DNA of 64,000 nucleotides from Daucus carota subsp. sativus (taxonomy: Eukaryota > Streptophyta > Magnoliopsida > Apiales > Apiaceae), in contig NC_030384.2 of assembly GCF_001625215.2 (NCBI RefSeq), forward strand, positions 44,054,390-44,118,389, in the 5' to 3' direction. Numbering within the stretch: position 1 is the first letter of the stretch; every line of letters begins with the position of its first letter. A program made the position numbers and the translations under genes. The notes under the pieces were generated by a model. It searched no databases. It was not told the DNA's origin and saw only the letters and a program-made list of their open reading frames with translations. This document shows, in pieces, positions 13,047 to 23,885 of the stretch.

Positions 13047-14080
13047 ATATATGTATGTATATATCTACTTGCGAGATAGAGACGAGTTCTTGGTTCTTGA
13101 TATAACAATTCTTAAAGGAAATAAAGTACCCAGGCTCCAAACCGCCCAGGCGATTAACAATTTTTTGTTTCAGAGCATGAGCTCTTTAAGGTTTTTTCAT
13201 TTTTCCCACACTGTTTTATATCGATGAATCTTTTTTTTAACAATTTTTTTTGTTAAGAGAAAAATAAAACATCATTTATTTTGATAAATCCTCGTTGTAA
13301 CAATTTGATTTGTTAGAAAAAATATAATCTTAATTTTCTAAAATAAGGATTGACATGGAGTTGGTAGACTTATTACTCCCGCGATAGAAATGTACTAAAC
13401 TATGAATGAAATAAATTATGTATTCAAAAACTGTTTATAATCATCATACAGTTCAATTATTCCATTCCAATGACCAGAAATCTAATTATTCCATTCCAAT
13501 TACCAAAAATCTAATTCACATGGTGTTCATTTCACTTTTTCGTTTATGTTTCCCTCCAATATTCATTATAAAAAATTCCGATTCGCTCAAATTAAGTCAT
13601 CATTGTCTCCTACTCTTTTTTTTTATAATTTTTCATTTTATCTCATTCCATTCTATTCAAATGAATCAGTATTTTAGAATTTATACCTGTTTTATTCCGC
13701 TGGAGAAGTATTTCATTTTAGAGGTGCAAATGCAATTGTAATTGTAATGCTTCTCTTGTTTGTATAGGAGTATAAACTTTGCTTAGTAAAAAATCTTCTG
13801 AACTCTGCAAATTGGTTGTCTACCGTAGAGAATTCATGACAAGTAAGACTTTGTCCGAACCAAGGTATAGTTTAGAATGTGCGAGTAATGCTACATCTGC
13901 ATACAATTCATACCAAAATCTGATAACTAATAATCTGATGCAATCAGTAATCTGTTGCAGTTCATAGTGATGGAACACATTTCATTTCACTTGATAAATG
14001 TAAGGTGTAACTGTCAAGTGCTTGTGTCACTTATTCTTCTATGTTTATTATTGCCATTTTCAAAAGAATTCTATCTTGGC
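13047..14080. other. CBL upstream region and BBE-A downstream region
   Basis: The right edge of CBL (13047-13140) is likely its 5' leader and core promoter. At 13450-13520 a roughly 29-bp word (tctaattattccattccaat) is tandemly duplicated. Nothing gene-like was found in the rest. Confidence 0.5.
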
Positions 14081-15763
14081 TCAGCTCCATCCACTGTACC
14101 ATTTAGTCGGTGGTGCCCTCATCGCTTCAATTGGTGGCAGTTTGGATGTCATTACAGTTGCTTGTTCAGACTCTGAAGACACCGGAGGAATGCTCTGCTC
14201 ATAACTGAAGAAATCTTGAGGATCAACCCGGTGCTTCAAGCTACACAATTTTTTAAAATTGTTGCCAAAATATTTCTCTCCCCAAACTTTAGCTTCATCG
14301 TAGTTACTTTTGCCTTGGGGTTGATTCATTCCCAAGTCAAGGTCCCTGTAATTCACATATGCCCCCCGCGGATTGCTTGTCACAAAAGGTGTCATGTATT
14401 TGTACATTTTGTTTATCCACTCCACACTTCGCTGGCCCTGTTCTTGATCATTGTTTTGCCAATGGACTAAATATTGCATGTTATATAGTGTACCATTGCG
14501 GTAAGGAAAAGGAAGGTCAGTTTCTGAGAACTCATCCATTTTTCCCCCAAATGGTTCAAATATCATAAGGCCACTTTCTTCTGTAAACAAATTCCAAATT
14601 CCTTGGAATGCACTTGTGGGGATCGGTGTCCTTACAAAATCAGATTTGCCTTTGTATGTACCTACAAGCCTGTCTGTTCGGTTTAGTATATCCTCTAACG
14701 GGTACTCATTTCCTTGCTTTGCTCCCCAGTAAAGAAGAGAAGTGTTTGCCCATGGCATCTCAAAGCAATCCGATTCCATCAAACCCAAAGATGGAAATTT
14801 CTCGTTCATAATTGACATTAAGTCGGATTTAGCCCCCTGGAAGAGAGAGTTAAAGGAAATTTTAACTGATTTCTCTCCGTTTTTATTTTGCAGTCTTGCC
14901 AAAATTCTGATGACCAGATTGTTCGGGAGCTTTGGGGCTATTGTTTGCCACTCGTCGAGTAATGCAGTAGCATTTTCAGTTAGCAGCTTGTGCTTGGTAA
15001 AAGTTGTCATGATTGGAGGAACCTGGACTAGCTTAATTTTCCAAGAAGTGATAATGCCAAAACTACCTCCACCAGCTCCTCTAATGGCCCAAAACAAATC
15101 CTCCCCCATTTTTCCTCTGTCAAGCAAGCGCCCTGACGCATCCACAATGCGCGCATCCAGCACATTGTCAGCTGCTAGGCCATACTTTCTAACCAACCAT
15201 CCAAAGCCACCACCACTAAATTGTCCTCCAACTCCAACACTTGGAGCCGTCCCTGCAGGAAACCCGTGAACAGAACTTTCCTTAGCAATGGCGTAGTAAA
15301 GCTCTCCAATCGTCGCTCCTGCCCCCACCCATGCCACTTCATTAGCCACATCTACCCTCACGTCTCGAAGCTGAGACATGTCAATGATGACAAAGGGTGA
15401 ACTTGTACTGGATCGAAACGATAGTCCCTCATAGTCATGGCCACCACTTTTGATCCTGAGTTTCACTCCATTAGATTGACTGCATGCAACAGCTGCCTGA
15501 ATCTCAGACTCACTAAAAGGAGTTAATATAAAAACAGGTGCTGCTGAATCGTCGAGCCATCTTGTATTTTGCTGCATAGATTGATAAAGAGGTCGAAATT
15601 CAGATGAAGTTTTATTATAAAGATGTGTGGTGATGTTGGGGAACTTGGAGAACAGACACTGCACAAAGTCTTCATTACTCTGGGCTTTCACTGCACAAAC
15701 TGAAAATAAATACACCACTAATGTAACTACATTAAACCAGACCATTCTTTGATGATCAACCAT
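14081..15763 (-). CDS. BBE-like FAD-linked oxidase A (secreted, divergent active site)
   Basis: Intronless, 560 aa, normal for the berberine-bridge-enzyme-like family. Start choice: ATGs at 15841, 15763 and 15745. A TATA-like run at 15793-15801 argues against 15841. 15745 gives the shortest signal peptide; 15763 is used here. The hydrophobic segment is about residues 8-25. FAD_binding_4 follows (KSGGHDYEG; FAD-attaching His109; N-terminal disulfide Cys36/Cys94), then the C-terminal BBE domain (AYVNYRDLDLG, SYEQSIPP). Known members oxidise monolignols, oligosaccharides or alkaloids outside the cell. Oddities by alignment to Arabidopsis BBE-like 15: the second flavin-linking Cys (AGVCPTV in the family) is Ala173, the catalytic-base Tyr of SGGGYG is Phe187 (SGGGFG), and the preceding His is Gln181. 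The Gln of the MQY motif is kept but the adjacent Lys position is Asn. Substrate is unknown; it may be catalytically altered. Confidence 0.92.
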   Translation of the reverse strand: MVDHQRMVWFNVVTLVVYLFSVCAVKAQSNEDFVQCLFSKFPNITTHLYNKTSSEFRPLYQSMQQNTRWLDDSAAPVFILTPFSESEIQAAVACSQSNGVKLRIKSGGHDYEGLSFRSSTSSPFVIIDMSQLRDVRVDVANEVAWVGAGATIGELYYAIAKESSVHGFPAGTAPSVGVGGQFSGGGFGWLVRKYGLAADNVLDARIVDASGRLLDRGKMGEDLFWAIRGAGGGSFGIITSWKIKLVQVPPIMTTFTKHKLLTENATALLDEWQTIAPKLPNNLVIRILARLQNKNGEKSVKISFNSLFQGAKSDLMSIMNEKFPSLGLMESDCFEMPWANTSLLYWGAKQGNEYPLEDILNRTDRLVGTYKGKSDFVRTPIPTSAFQGIWNLFTEESGLMIFEPFGGKMDEFSETDLPFPYRNGTLYNMQYLVHWQNNDQEQGQRSVEWINKMYKYMTPFVTSNPRGAYVNYRDLDLGMNQPQGKSNYDEAKVWGEKYFGNNFKKLCSLKHRVDPQDFFSYEQSIPPVSSESEQATVMTSKLPPIEAMRAPPTKWYSGWS

Positions 15764-15792
15764 TGTCTCCCAGTCACTTCTTGGCCAGAAGC

Positions 15793-15801
15793 AATATATA
15801 A
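15793..15801 (-). promoter_or_regulatory. TATA box candidate for BBE-A
   Basis: TTATATATT on the minus strand, 30-50 nt upstream of the two downstream candidate start codons. It lies downstream of the ATG at 15841, which makes that start unlikely. Confidence 0.5.
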
Positions 15802-17212
15802 GATTGAGTGGTGGTGAGATGTTACTAAATCTTAGCTTCATTGAATTAAAATTTATTGAGCATTATTAATGCATGGTTTTTTCCCACTTGTCATAAAAGT
15901 TTAGACTGTTACATCTACTAATTTTTTTCTCACTTGCCTTTCTTTCTATACAATTATTTGCAGATAAATCGTTATCTTTTGTGGCTATAAGAGTTCACAT
16001 GTTTTCTTTCAAGATGGAAAGTGGTAAGGATTCATTGCATTTGCATTAGGCAGTATCATTCTCACTACCCAAAATGTCAAAGACTAAAGTTTAAAAACCA
16101 ACTGAGGATGGCAAAAACTAAAATTCAAATGACAAATACTAAAAAACAACACAATATTCTCAAATGACAAGTACTAAGAAACAACACAATATTGTATTAT
16201 TGTTAAGTTCATGCATTTTTTTTGATACCGGTAGTTTTTGTTTCAATTTCTATTACCTAATACTTGAATGAGAGGAGCATAGTGCCATAGTCTACCAATC
16301 CAGCTCACCCCGCTAACATGTAATTTATAAATTTGTTTTAAAACAATTTGAATGAGACCCGAAGAGCATAAAATATTTTTATATTATTTATTATTTTTTA
16401 ATAAATGATAATATTTAATTATTTAACGAGAATAACAAATTCAAAAATGAAATTGATTCTAGTACATTAATCTCATCTCAATTTCATACTCATTTTGAAA
16501 TTTTGTTTTTTTTTCCAACTAAACACTTATACAAAACTCAACCTAATTTCAAATTTTCGTGAATCAAACTACATCTAAATTTTTGATGTTTTTTGATGTA
16601 TATAAAGCACTATAAAAGCAAGTACTTTCGACAGCATGCATTTTCTAAGGAGCATCTAAATTAAATATTTTAAAAATGCCGTGTTGATGATTTATTCACT
16701 TTTAACCAATAAATTAAATATATGCGTTTATAATTATATAAATAATTATCATCATAACAGTAACTCTTATGCTATTCAAATGATAAGTCTAAAATAATTA
16801 AATTCAAGATTATTTTATGAAATTAAGTTGATAGTCCTATTATATTATTTATAATAATATAACTTTGTATAATAATAATTGTGTAATATTGAATCAAGTT
16901 AATGTTCATATAAATTTATTTATCATTTACCAATTATAGATATATCATAGTAAATATACATGCTCATAAAACACAAATTTACAATCATAAAATATAAATA
17001 TTAGATATTAAAATATAAATAATAAAATAATAAACTAAAACCGATGTATATAATTCAGATATAAATATAAAATGTGTTGGAATTGCTGTGCAGCGCCTAA
17101 TGGCAAATGATACGGCTTGATTTTCGTCTGTGCCAACTGCCACAAATTAGTACTCTACTGCATAAAAAAAAATCTGCGAAACAAACTTCGAATTTATCAT
17201 TCATAATTGATT
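15802..17212. other. Divergent intergenic region between BBE-A and the glutaredoxin-like gene
   Basis: Promoters of both genes must lie here. A duplicated phrase 'caaatgacaa(a/g)tactaa(a/g)aaacaacacaatatt' occurs at about 16126-16195. From 16320 on the sequence is very AT-rich, with no gene. Confidence 0.5.
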
Positions 17213-17995
17213 ATGGGCAATTCAGCTTCAGCTCAGTATATTGATCAAAACCCTAATTCCCTAATTAATTCTCAGCCCAACCATGATTCCGTAATCAACA
17301 ATTGGGAGTTGATTGAAGTTCTTGATGACTTTGATTTTCATATTGTTCAACATCCCAAGCATCTTTCATCAAATCTTGGAAAACCCGATTCGTATATTAA
17401 TGGGTTCATCAAGAAAACTGATGATTCGCCTGATTTTCTTGATTCTTACGAGCTTGTGGAACATGTTGACTCTAATTTGGGCTCAATTGCTAGGCCTGCT
17501 TTGACTTCTAAGCCTAGGCAATCAAATTGTTGTAAAGATTCGAATTTTAAGAAAGATGTGATTGTTTTGTACTATACTAGTATGAGGGGGATCAGGAAGA
17601 CTTATGAGGATTGTTGCCAAGTCAGAATGATTTTGAAGTCATCCGGGGTGTTGGTAGATGAAAGAGATGTTTCGATGGATTCAAAGTATAGGAAGGAGTT
17701 GCAGAATGTGTTTGAAGGGAAAAGGTTTAGTTTGCCACAAGTGTTTATTGGAGGGAGGTGTTTAGGTGGTGCTGATGAGATCAAGCAACTTCACGAAGAC
17801 GGGGAATTGGCAGTTCTGTTGGAAGGATTTCCTATTAAGGACCCCGGGTTGGTTTGTCGTAGCTGTGGAGATGCAAGGTTTGTCCTGTGTCACAATTGTA
17901 ATGGGAGTAGGAAGTATTTTCAGGAAGGGGAAATGAAAATGTGCTTGAACTGCAATGAGAATGGATTAATTCATTGTCCGGGTTGCTGCTCTTGA
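17213..17995 (+). CDS. Glutaredoxin-like protein with C-terminal Cys-rich Zn-binding region
   Basis: Intronless, 260 aa. Translation starts at MGNSAS, which fits an N-myristoylation signal (Gly2, Ser6) and suggests membrane association. Residues 1-110 are acidic and low in structure, with the WELIE and YELVE phrases typical of this plant subfamily. Residues about 114-210 are the glutaredoxin fold: VIVLYYTSMRGIRKTYEDC, ERDVSMD, SLPQVFIGG (cis-Pro) and LGGADEI. Instead of the usual CxxC or CxxS redox motif the active-site position reads SMRGIR, so classical dithiol chemistry is not expected. Residues 215-258 carry four CxxC pairs (CRSC, CHNC, CLNC, CPGC), a DnaJ-like zinc-binding pattern. Arabidopsis relatives (At3g57070 and At5g39865 type) are intronless as well. 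Function in the family is poorly known. No neighbouring gene suggests a partner. Confidence 0.93.
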   Translation: MGNSASAQYIDQNPNSLINSQPNHDSVINNWELIEVLDDFDFHIVQHPKHLSSNLGKPDSYINGFIKKTDDSPDFLDSYELVEHVDSNLGSIARPALTSKPRQSNCCKDSNFKKDVIVLYYTSMRGIRKTYEDCCQVRMILKSSGVLVDERDVSMDSKYRKELQNVFEGKRFSLPQVFIGGRCLGGADEIKQLHEDGELAVLLEGFPIKDPGLVCRSCGDARFVLCHNCNGSRKYFQEGEMKMCLNCNENGLIHCPGCCS

Positions 17996-19014
17996 CTGTT
18001 GCTGCCCAAAGAATTGGTATCTACTGTTTGGTATTACTATCATATTATTTGAAGTTCATTAATAATTTATGAGTAGACATTGCAGCTCATTAATATCTCT
18101 AAAGTTCGTGTTAAAATTGTCTGGTTTTGTACATATATTGATCATTGTTCCTGTTGACGATTGAACAACTTGCTAATATATTTGAGAGGACATATTTGTC
18201 CTATACATGTGTGATGTCTCAGCATTTTCCTGTTTCTATATTTTATTTATTTATCATTTTTTTATGTAATGATTTTGCTGGTTATTGTTGACAACTAAAA
18301 AGCCAATTTTATATTACAAAGTTATATTTGTTTGCTTATCAGTATTTTTAGTTAATACCAGTGAATGCAGTAGTCTTTCTGAGCTGCAGTATGCTCTTAT
18401 CAATAGAGTGATAGTGCTTAAATAGATTATACACATCATAGAATTGTGAACTTTGCATCAACTTATCTACTGCTCTTACTAATCTGTGAAGTTAATCTAT
18501 TTAATTTTCTAAATAAAAATTCTTGGAAAAAAGGTTGGGAAGGGGAACAGCTCAGATGTTGTGTTTACGAGTTAACGCATACACATATTAGCCTTCTGCA
18601 AATTTAATTGTTCATGAAGCCTGAAGGTTTTAACAGACTAGATGTTTGAACAGGAAATACATGATCACTATAATAGTGCGAGGAGTGATATATTTTAGAG
18701 GAATATGAAGCTGTTATGGTGGTCCAGCAACAGTCACAATACTGAACAAGTTTGATATCAACAATTATAACATCAATAAGAAATCTTGATTCTCATATTT
18801 ATACCAATATCCAGTAATTTATCGTCAATAAATAAATTTGCCAAGGTGTGACTATATCACCAAAAGAGTTGGAGAATCCTATTTTCGGAAATTATTTACT
18901 TACTCTGCTTACAGATCCTGGAGAGTTTAAACCAAAAAATCTGTTACATTACAATTTCCGCTTCTCGTGAGCTTCATAAGTATTTTAATTTTGTAAGACG
19001 ATCAAGATGTAATC

Positions 19015-19057
<43 letters not shown>

Positions 19058-20162
19058 ACTTTATAAGTTGCTCAGAAGATCAGTTGGTTGAAGAATGTTC
19101 TTGGAGAGAATAGTCGATGATGAGTTCAACGTCATGATTCATGGGAGTTTTGGTGCCATCTATTCTGGGGATAGATGGTCTGGAAAATAAGTGTCATGGT
19201 TAGTAGCACCTCATGATATTCAAGACTTTGCCGATATTGACGCCTTGCATGTGAATCCTCTCTCTTCAACCTTCTTCGGATAAATTTGGCTATCTCATCA
19301 TGGGCAAGGGTAAGCATATTTTCTTACAAAACTAGTAATGTGTTGCATTTTCTGGGTAAGCATTTAGAAAGTTCTTATTCAGTTTTTATTGCAAGGACAT
19401 GACTTTTTGTATCAAATTTACGCATGAGCAACGTATATCATCTCATTCCCTCTTGTACGCGGTAGTTCCTGCTTTCTTGGCTAGAGACTTCATAACTTCT
19501 AAAGTTTTATACTACAAAGGTATTAGGAATTCTTAAAGAGTGTACAAAAGGTCCGTATGTAGTACTAATTTTTGAGAAGTAATTAGCAACTGTGTTCTAC
19601 TTGTACATCTTCTGGGTTGAAACAATGAGAAAAAACCAAATATTACATTTTTCAAGAAGTTGGGATCTAAATACCATGACAGGAAAGAGGGTCTAGAATA
19701 CAAGAATACCACATCGTACTAAACTATAATAAGCAAACGTGAGTAGAGTTTGTATACTAACAACTGTTAGATCTTTAAGAGCAAATAGATTAATCGTGAG
19801 ATCTAATACTAATGAATATTGTATACTGTAATAATTTAAAATACTACCAAAGTTGGGGTCTTGTAAATAACATATTAAGATTAAATATTTATTTATGTTT
19901 TAATATTCAAAATACTACCAAAGAGGTCTGAATCCCATAAAAACATATTAAAATTATACATTTAGATTTTTAGTTCTACAGATACAAAGAAAGAGTTCAA
20001 ATCCCATCAATTAAATATTATTGTATCCATTTAAATTTAATAAATTATTTAATACTCTTAAAATAAGTTTATGATTGTATGATAGCTAATTTTTAATATT
20101 CAATTACCTAAATAAATTATAATCTGTTATCTATATTAAAATTTAACTTCAATTCTAATTTA
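17996..20162. other. Intergenic, gene-poor
   Basis: The first 200-300 bases are the likely 3' untranslated region of the glutaredoxin-like gene. An (AT)n microsatellite lies at about 19016-19054. A short minus-strand frame at 19132-19317 has no recognisable product. The rest is AT-rich, with no feature I can support. Confidence 0.5.
19016..19054. repeat. (AT)n microsatellite
   Basis: About 19 uninterrupted AT units. Confidence 0.9.
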
Positions 20163-20481
20163 GGGTCATGTTCCAGAGAGAACCATAAGAGAGAGAACCA
20201 TAGAACCCTTACCTAACCCTTACCTTCTTAGGTAAGGGTTCTGCAGCAGAACTTAAGTATTAGTTGGGGTTCTGCAGCAGAACTTCACAAAAAAAAATGT
20301 CAATATCTATGGATTATATTTTTAAATTATTTTTGAACACACACAATGATGAAAAAACATGAAAAAAACATGTATTTAGATTTAGATCCTAAAAATTTAT
20401 TTAAAATTTAGGGTTCTGCAGCAGAATCCTAGTGTTTCTATGGTTCTATTTTAAGGAGTGGTTCTCTCTTGAGCGCGACCC
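20163..20481. mobile_element. Mutator-type MITE with 9-10 bp target duplication
   Basis: Left end GGGTCATGTTCCAGAGAGAA and right end complementary to GGGTCGCGCTCAAGAGAGAA form imperfect inverted repeats of roughly 27 bp. The element is flanked by identical ttctaattta at 20153-20162 and 20482-20491. A 9-10 bp duplication is diagnostic of Mutator-like elements. The interior carries GTTCTGCAGCAGAA(C/T) three times, a near-palindrome. Confidence 0.85.
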
Positions 20482-20491
20482 TTCTAATTTA

Positions 20492-23235
20492 TTATCTACA
20501 TTAAACTTTCAATAAATACATATTTAATAAAACATATATATGAAAATTACAAAATATTAAAGGAGACCTGTGCATTGCACAGCTTGTATCTTAGTTGAAT
20601 ATCTATTTCAAGGATGTGCATTAGCAGACGTGGAATGGGTCAAACCATTGCATAGGAGAGTACACATCAATATATCAGAAAGAGTGTCAGCTAATATACA
20701 CTTTAGCCCTTTAAGAAAGAGTTACCGTTCTTTGTTATCAAATCGTCTGTGCTCACGAATCGGGTCAAATGGCTTCACAGTTTCAGGGATCATCTCTTGA
20801 TAGGTACTGACAAAGGTGAGTGGGAAATAGAAGCGGAGGAACATGGGACAGCTATAATACACTGAGAATACCTGATTTTTAATCTGTTTTCTTGGATACT
20901 TATTCGTCCTATCTGCTCAGCCCGTTCGCAGTTTAGGTTTATCACTTAATCTTGAATTTTTATGTTGAAGTAGCAGCTCTTATACTTATATTTACAAGTG
21001 AAACTTAAAGTCTTGGTTTTAGATATATTAGAAAAACCCATCACTCGCCCCCTCCCCCTAGTAAGCCAAATTAAGCAAACTATGTATGTTATTGTGCTCT
21101 GTAATTTTTTTACCGGATTTATTATCTTCAATGCGATTATCTTCTGATTTTCACAGTAGTGAATAGTGAATACTGATGTTTATACCTAAGTCCCAACAAT
21201 CTTGGTTATAAAGTTATGCTAGATGAAAGCATTTTCTGTTTCTAAAATGGTACGAATATTATATAGAATGGCGTCACTCTCACCTTCTGTTTATCATTTG
21301 TAAAAGCTCTCCATTCCTTTTCTTTTCTCCTGCTCTGGTAATTTGTTTTGATAAGAATGTACCAGTTTACTATGGGCAAGCCTGATTCTTCCCATAAGTT
21401 GCACTTTACCATATATATTGCCATAAATGAATTATGATACTGGAAATTCATGTGGAACACAGGGTTTACTTGCTCTTCTATAAACTCGTGTCAGGCCCAA
21501 AAATGGAAATAGCGAGAAACCTTGTTAACGTGGCATCTTCTCAGATGCAGCGATAATTTGTTCTGAGTACAATATATGCACTTGTGCTTCAAAGTTTAAT
21601 TTTGATATCTATTAACTGATGTTTGGACATTAAGCTTTTTGTACTACATATTTCCAGCCCCGGTTGTTGATCCTGAATGGCTACAAAAGTATGTAATGCA
21701 TAAAATCTTCATTGGGATGCAATAAGGGTCTTCTTGAAGTCTGAACTGTCGACAGGCATTCAACTGTACAAAAAGAAGACGCTTTTCCTGGCTTGCAGAC
21801 ATTGATGATGAACTTCAGGTTGTCTACTACATTAATCACAGGCTACACTCAAGACTCATTTTTGATAGTCTTGGTCGATTTCTTTTGATTGGAGGGTAAG
21901 TGTATCTTTTGTTAATTTTGTTTATATTATGCACCCTATATCAATTGCTTCTGGATCACATTCAATGTAAAAAGAATATAGAATTAGAAAATATATTTGG
22001 TTTAAAAAAAAGGAAGAGAAATCAGAAAATATATTGGAAGCATGAGTTTTGGCATTTATACTTTAAACCAGTATCTTGTTGTCACTCTGTAGTCTCTCCA
22101 GCAGGGAAATCTGATATACTTCTGTATTCCGCTTCATTATTAAAAGACTTACTCATTTTACATGTCTGTTATAACTTATAAGACTAGAAAAATCTTTAAT
22201 CTTAATGTATCAGTCTGAAGGAATATTTTTGCTTTTGTTAATCATAGTCGCATGAACAACTACGACAAGTACCTTGTTGAATTATCCAATACTAAAAATA
22301 ATCTGACCCAATACATAAATGCTGGCATTGTAAGAAGTCATCTGGGAACAGCTTCTACAAATCTTAAAATTTGAATTCTAACTTGTAATCTATTATTAAA
22401 GTGATAATTCTTAGTTCTTACATTGAAATTGGACTTGCATCTAGCTCTAGTCACTTGTATGACATATTTTGAAATCTGTGGATCCTCTTTTTGCTTTGCT
22501 ATCTGTGACATTGTTTTTTGCTCTCTTTTGGCAGTATTAGCTTTTATTGTAAATAAAATCTAAAAGATGCCTGAAATATTAATTAAAGGATGTGAAGCAA
22601 GGAGATTCCAGTTTTCCAGAACCTGTGCGGAAACTGTGATGAATACTGGAGAACAGCCCGCTTGGTGGTTATGGGATTGGCACACGCCCTCTCAACTTTG
22701 ACAGCACTTTCTTATGCCAGCTACCCAGTTGGTTGGTATGGATACTGATGGTGATTCAGATAAAAATGTCTTGGCAATTTCAAGCTCTCTAGATGGTGAC
22801 TGTGTGTATTAGTTGTAAAAGTAAAGGTAAGGGGTTTATTTTCTCTTTGGACAAAGTTGGCATTTCTGCGGAAATAATTTCATCTTCACGTTATGTTGGT
22901 AGAAAAACCAGTGGAGGCCTGAGATGTAGCTCCGGCTGGTCATCCGAAATTAATTGAGAAAGAATCCCGAAGTTCCAACCGGTCTTCTGAAATAAGCATA
23001 AAAGCAAAAAAGAAATCAAGTCCTTAGAAGATTTTAAAAGTTTAGTGATATTTTTTTAGCCCCCAGTCTTTCGGTATCCTGGTTGCACCATGTTTGTGTG
23101 CGTATTTTGTTGCCCTGAGACCTGATTTATACACTGATACACATATCTCCCTATCATTTGAAAATGTTTGCCTTCAACAGGCTGTGTATCAGCTCCTTTG
23201 GGCTTGTTCAAACATCAAACAATCAAATCAACCTG
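20492..23235. other. Gene-poor region with a possible isolated exon
   Basis: No convincing gene. At 21757-21896 an open stretch is bounded by a good acceptor (tcgacag|GCATTC) and a good donor (GG|GTAAGTG) and reads FNCTKRRRFSWLADIDDELQ in one frame. I cannot link it to other exons or to a family. Segments at 20570-20800 and 22600-22830 are less AT-rich but contain stops in all frames. They may be gene relics. Confidence 0.3.
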
Positions 23236-23248
23236 TTGTGTTTGATTG

Positions 23249-23535
23249 TTGTGTTTGGTTGGACCGAATGAATATGAAAGGAATTGAATGAAATTTGAAC
23301 TGCGTTATGGACATATCTTTTTAAATTTCATTTCTTCTTTCATCCCATTCCTTCCATTATATATTAGAGATTACTCCCTTAATTTAGGAAAAAATGCTTC
23401 ATTCCTTTATATGCTCATTTTCTTATCAAATTCTTCATAACAATTTTGTACTCCATTAATTTTTATCAAAACTTTCCTTCTATTTCTACTATTTTCATTT
23501 AGTGATTCCATTCAATTTTTCCTAACCAAACAGCA
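23249..23535. mobile_element. Relative of the TTTGGTT/AACCAAA MITE family
   Basis: The left end ttgtgtttggttgg and right end cctaaccaaaca are inverted repeats. The interior runs from gaatg-rich to cattcc-rich, as in the element at 6138-6430. Confidence 0.55.
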
Positions 23536-23685
23536 TATACAAGGGTCACCTGGAACTTGGATGCAATACACACTATGGAAGTTCTGAACAGAAAACGGCC
23601 TTTAATTTAATTCTTGAGAATGAAGTAATAAACTGAATCTTCACAAAGAAAAGGTAATTAAACGACTAATTATAATGCTGTAACG

Positions 23686-23885
23686 AGGAGCACGATCGGA
23701 TAGCCCAGTGGTTAAGGGTCTTCTGTCTTCCCAGGTCATGGGTTCGACTCTGGCTCACCTCGGAGAATATCTTAGAACAGATACTCACTTTGTTAGGCGT
23801 TTTACATAAGTAAAATGTTTGTCGGTTGTGTACTCATATCGAGTAATTCATTTAGACAAAATTAACGCCTCACCTTCCAAAGATG
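23686..23885 (+). mobile_element. tRNA-derived SINE
   Basis: An RNA polymerase III internal promoter is visible: A box TAGCCCAGTGG at 23701-23711 and B box GGTTCGACTC at 23741-23750, spaced as in a tRNA. The body that follows is not tRNA-like (tRNA-unrelated region to about 23885). The cloverleaf cannot fold completely, so this is a SINE head, not a tRNA gene. I could not fix exact ends or target duplications. Confidence 0.7.

Noticed and set aside
14216-15269. Plus-strand frames opposite BBE-A
   Set aside because: Shadows of the intronless BBE-A coding sequence, with no domain of their own.
23690-23775. A tRNA gene
   Set aside because: A and B boxes are present but arms and acceptor stem do not pair; better explained as a SINE head.
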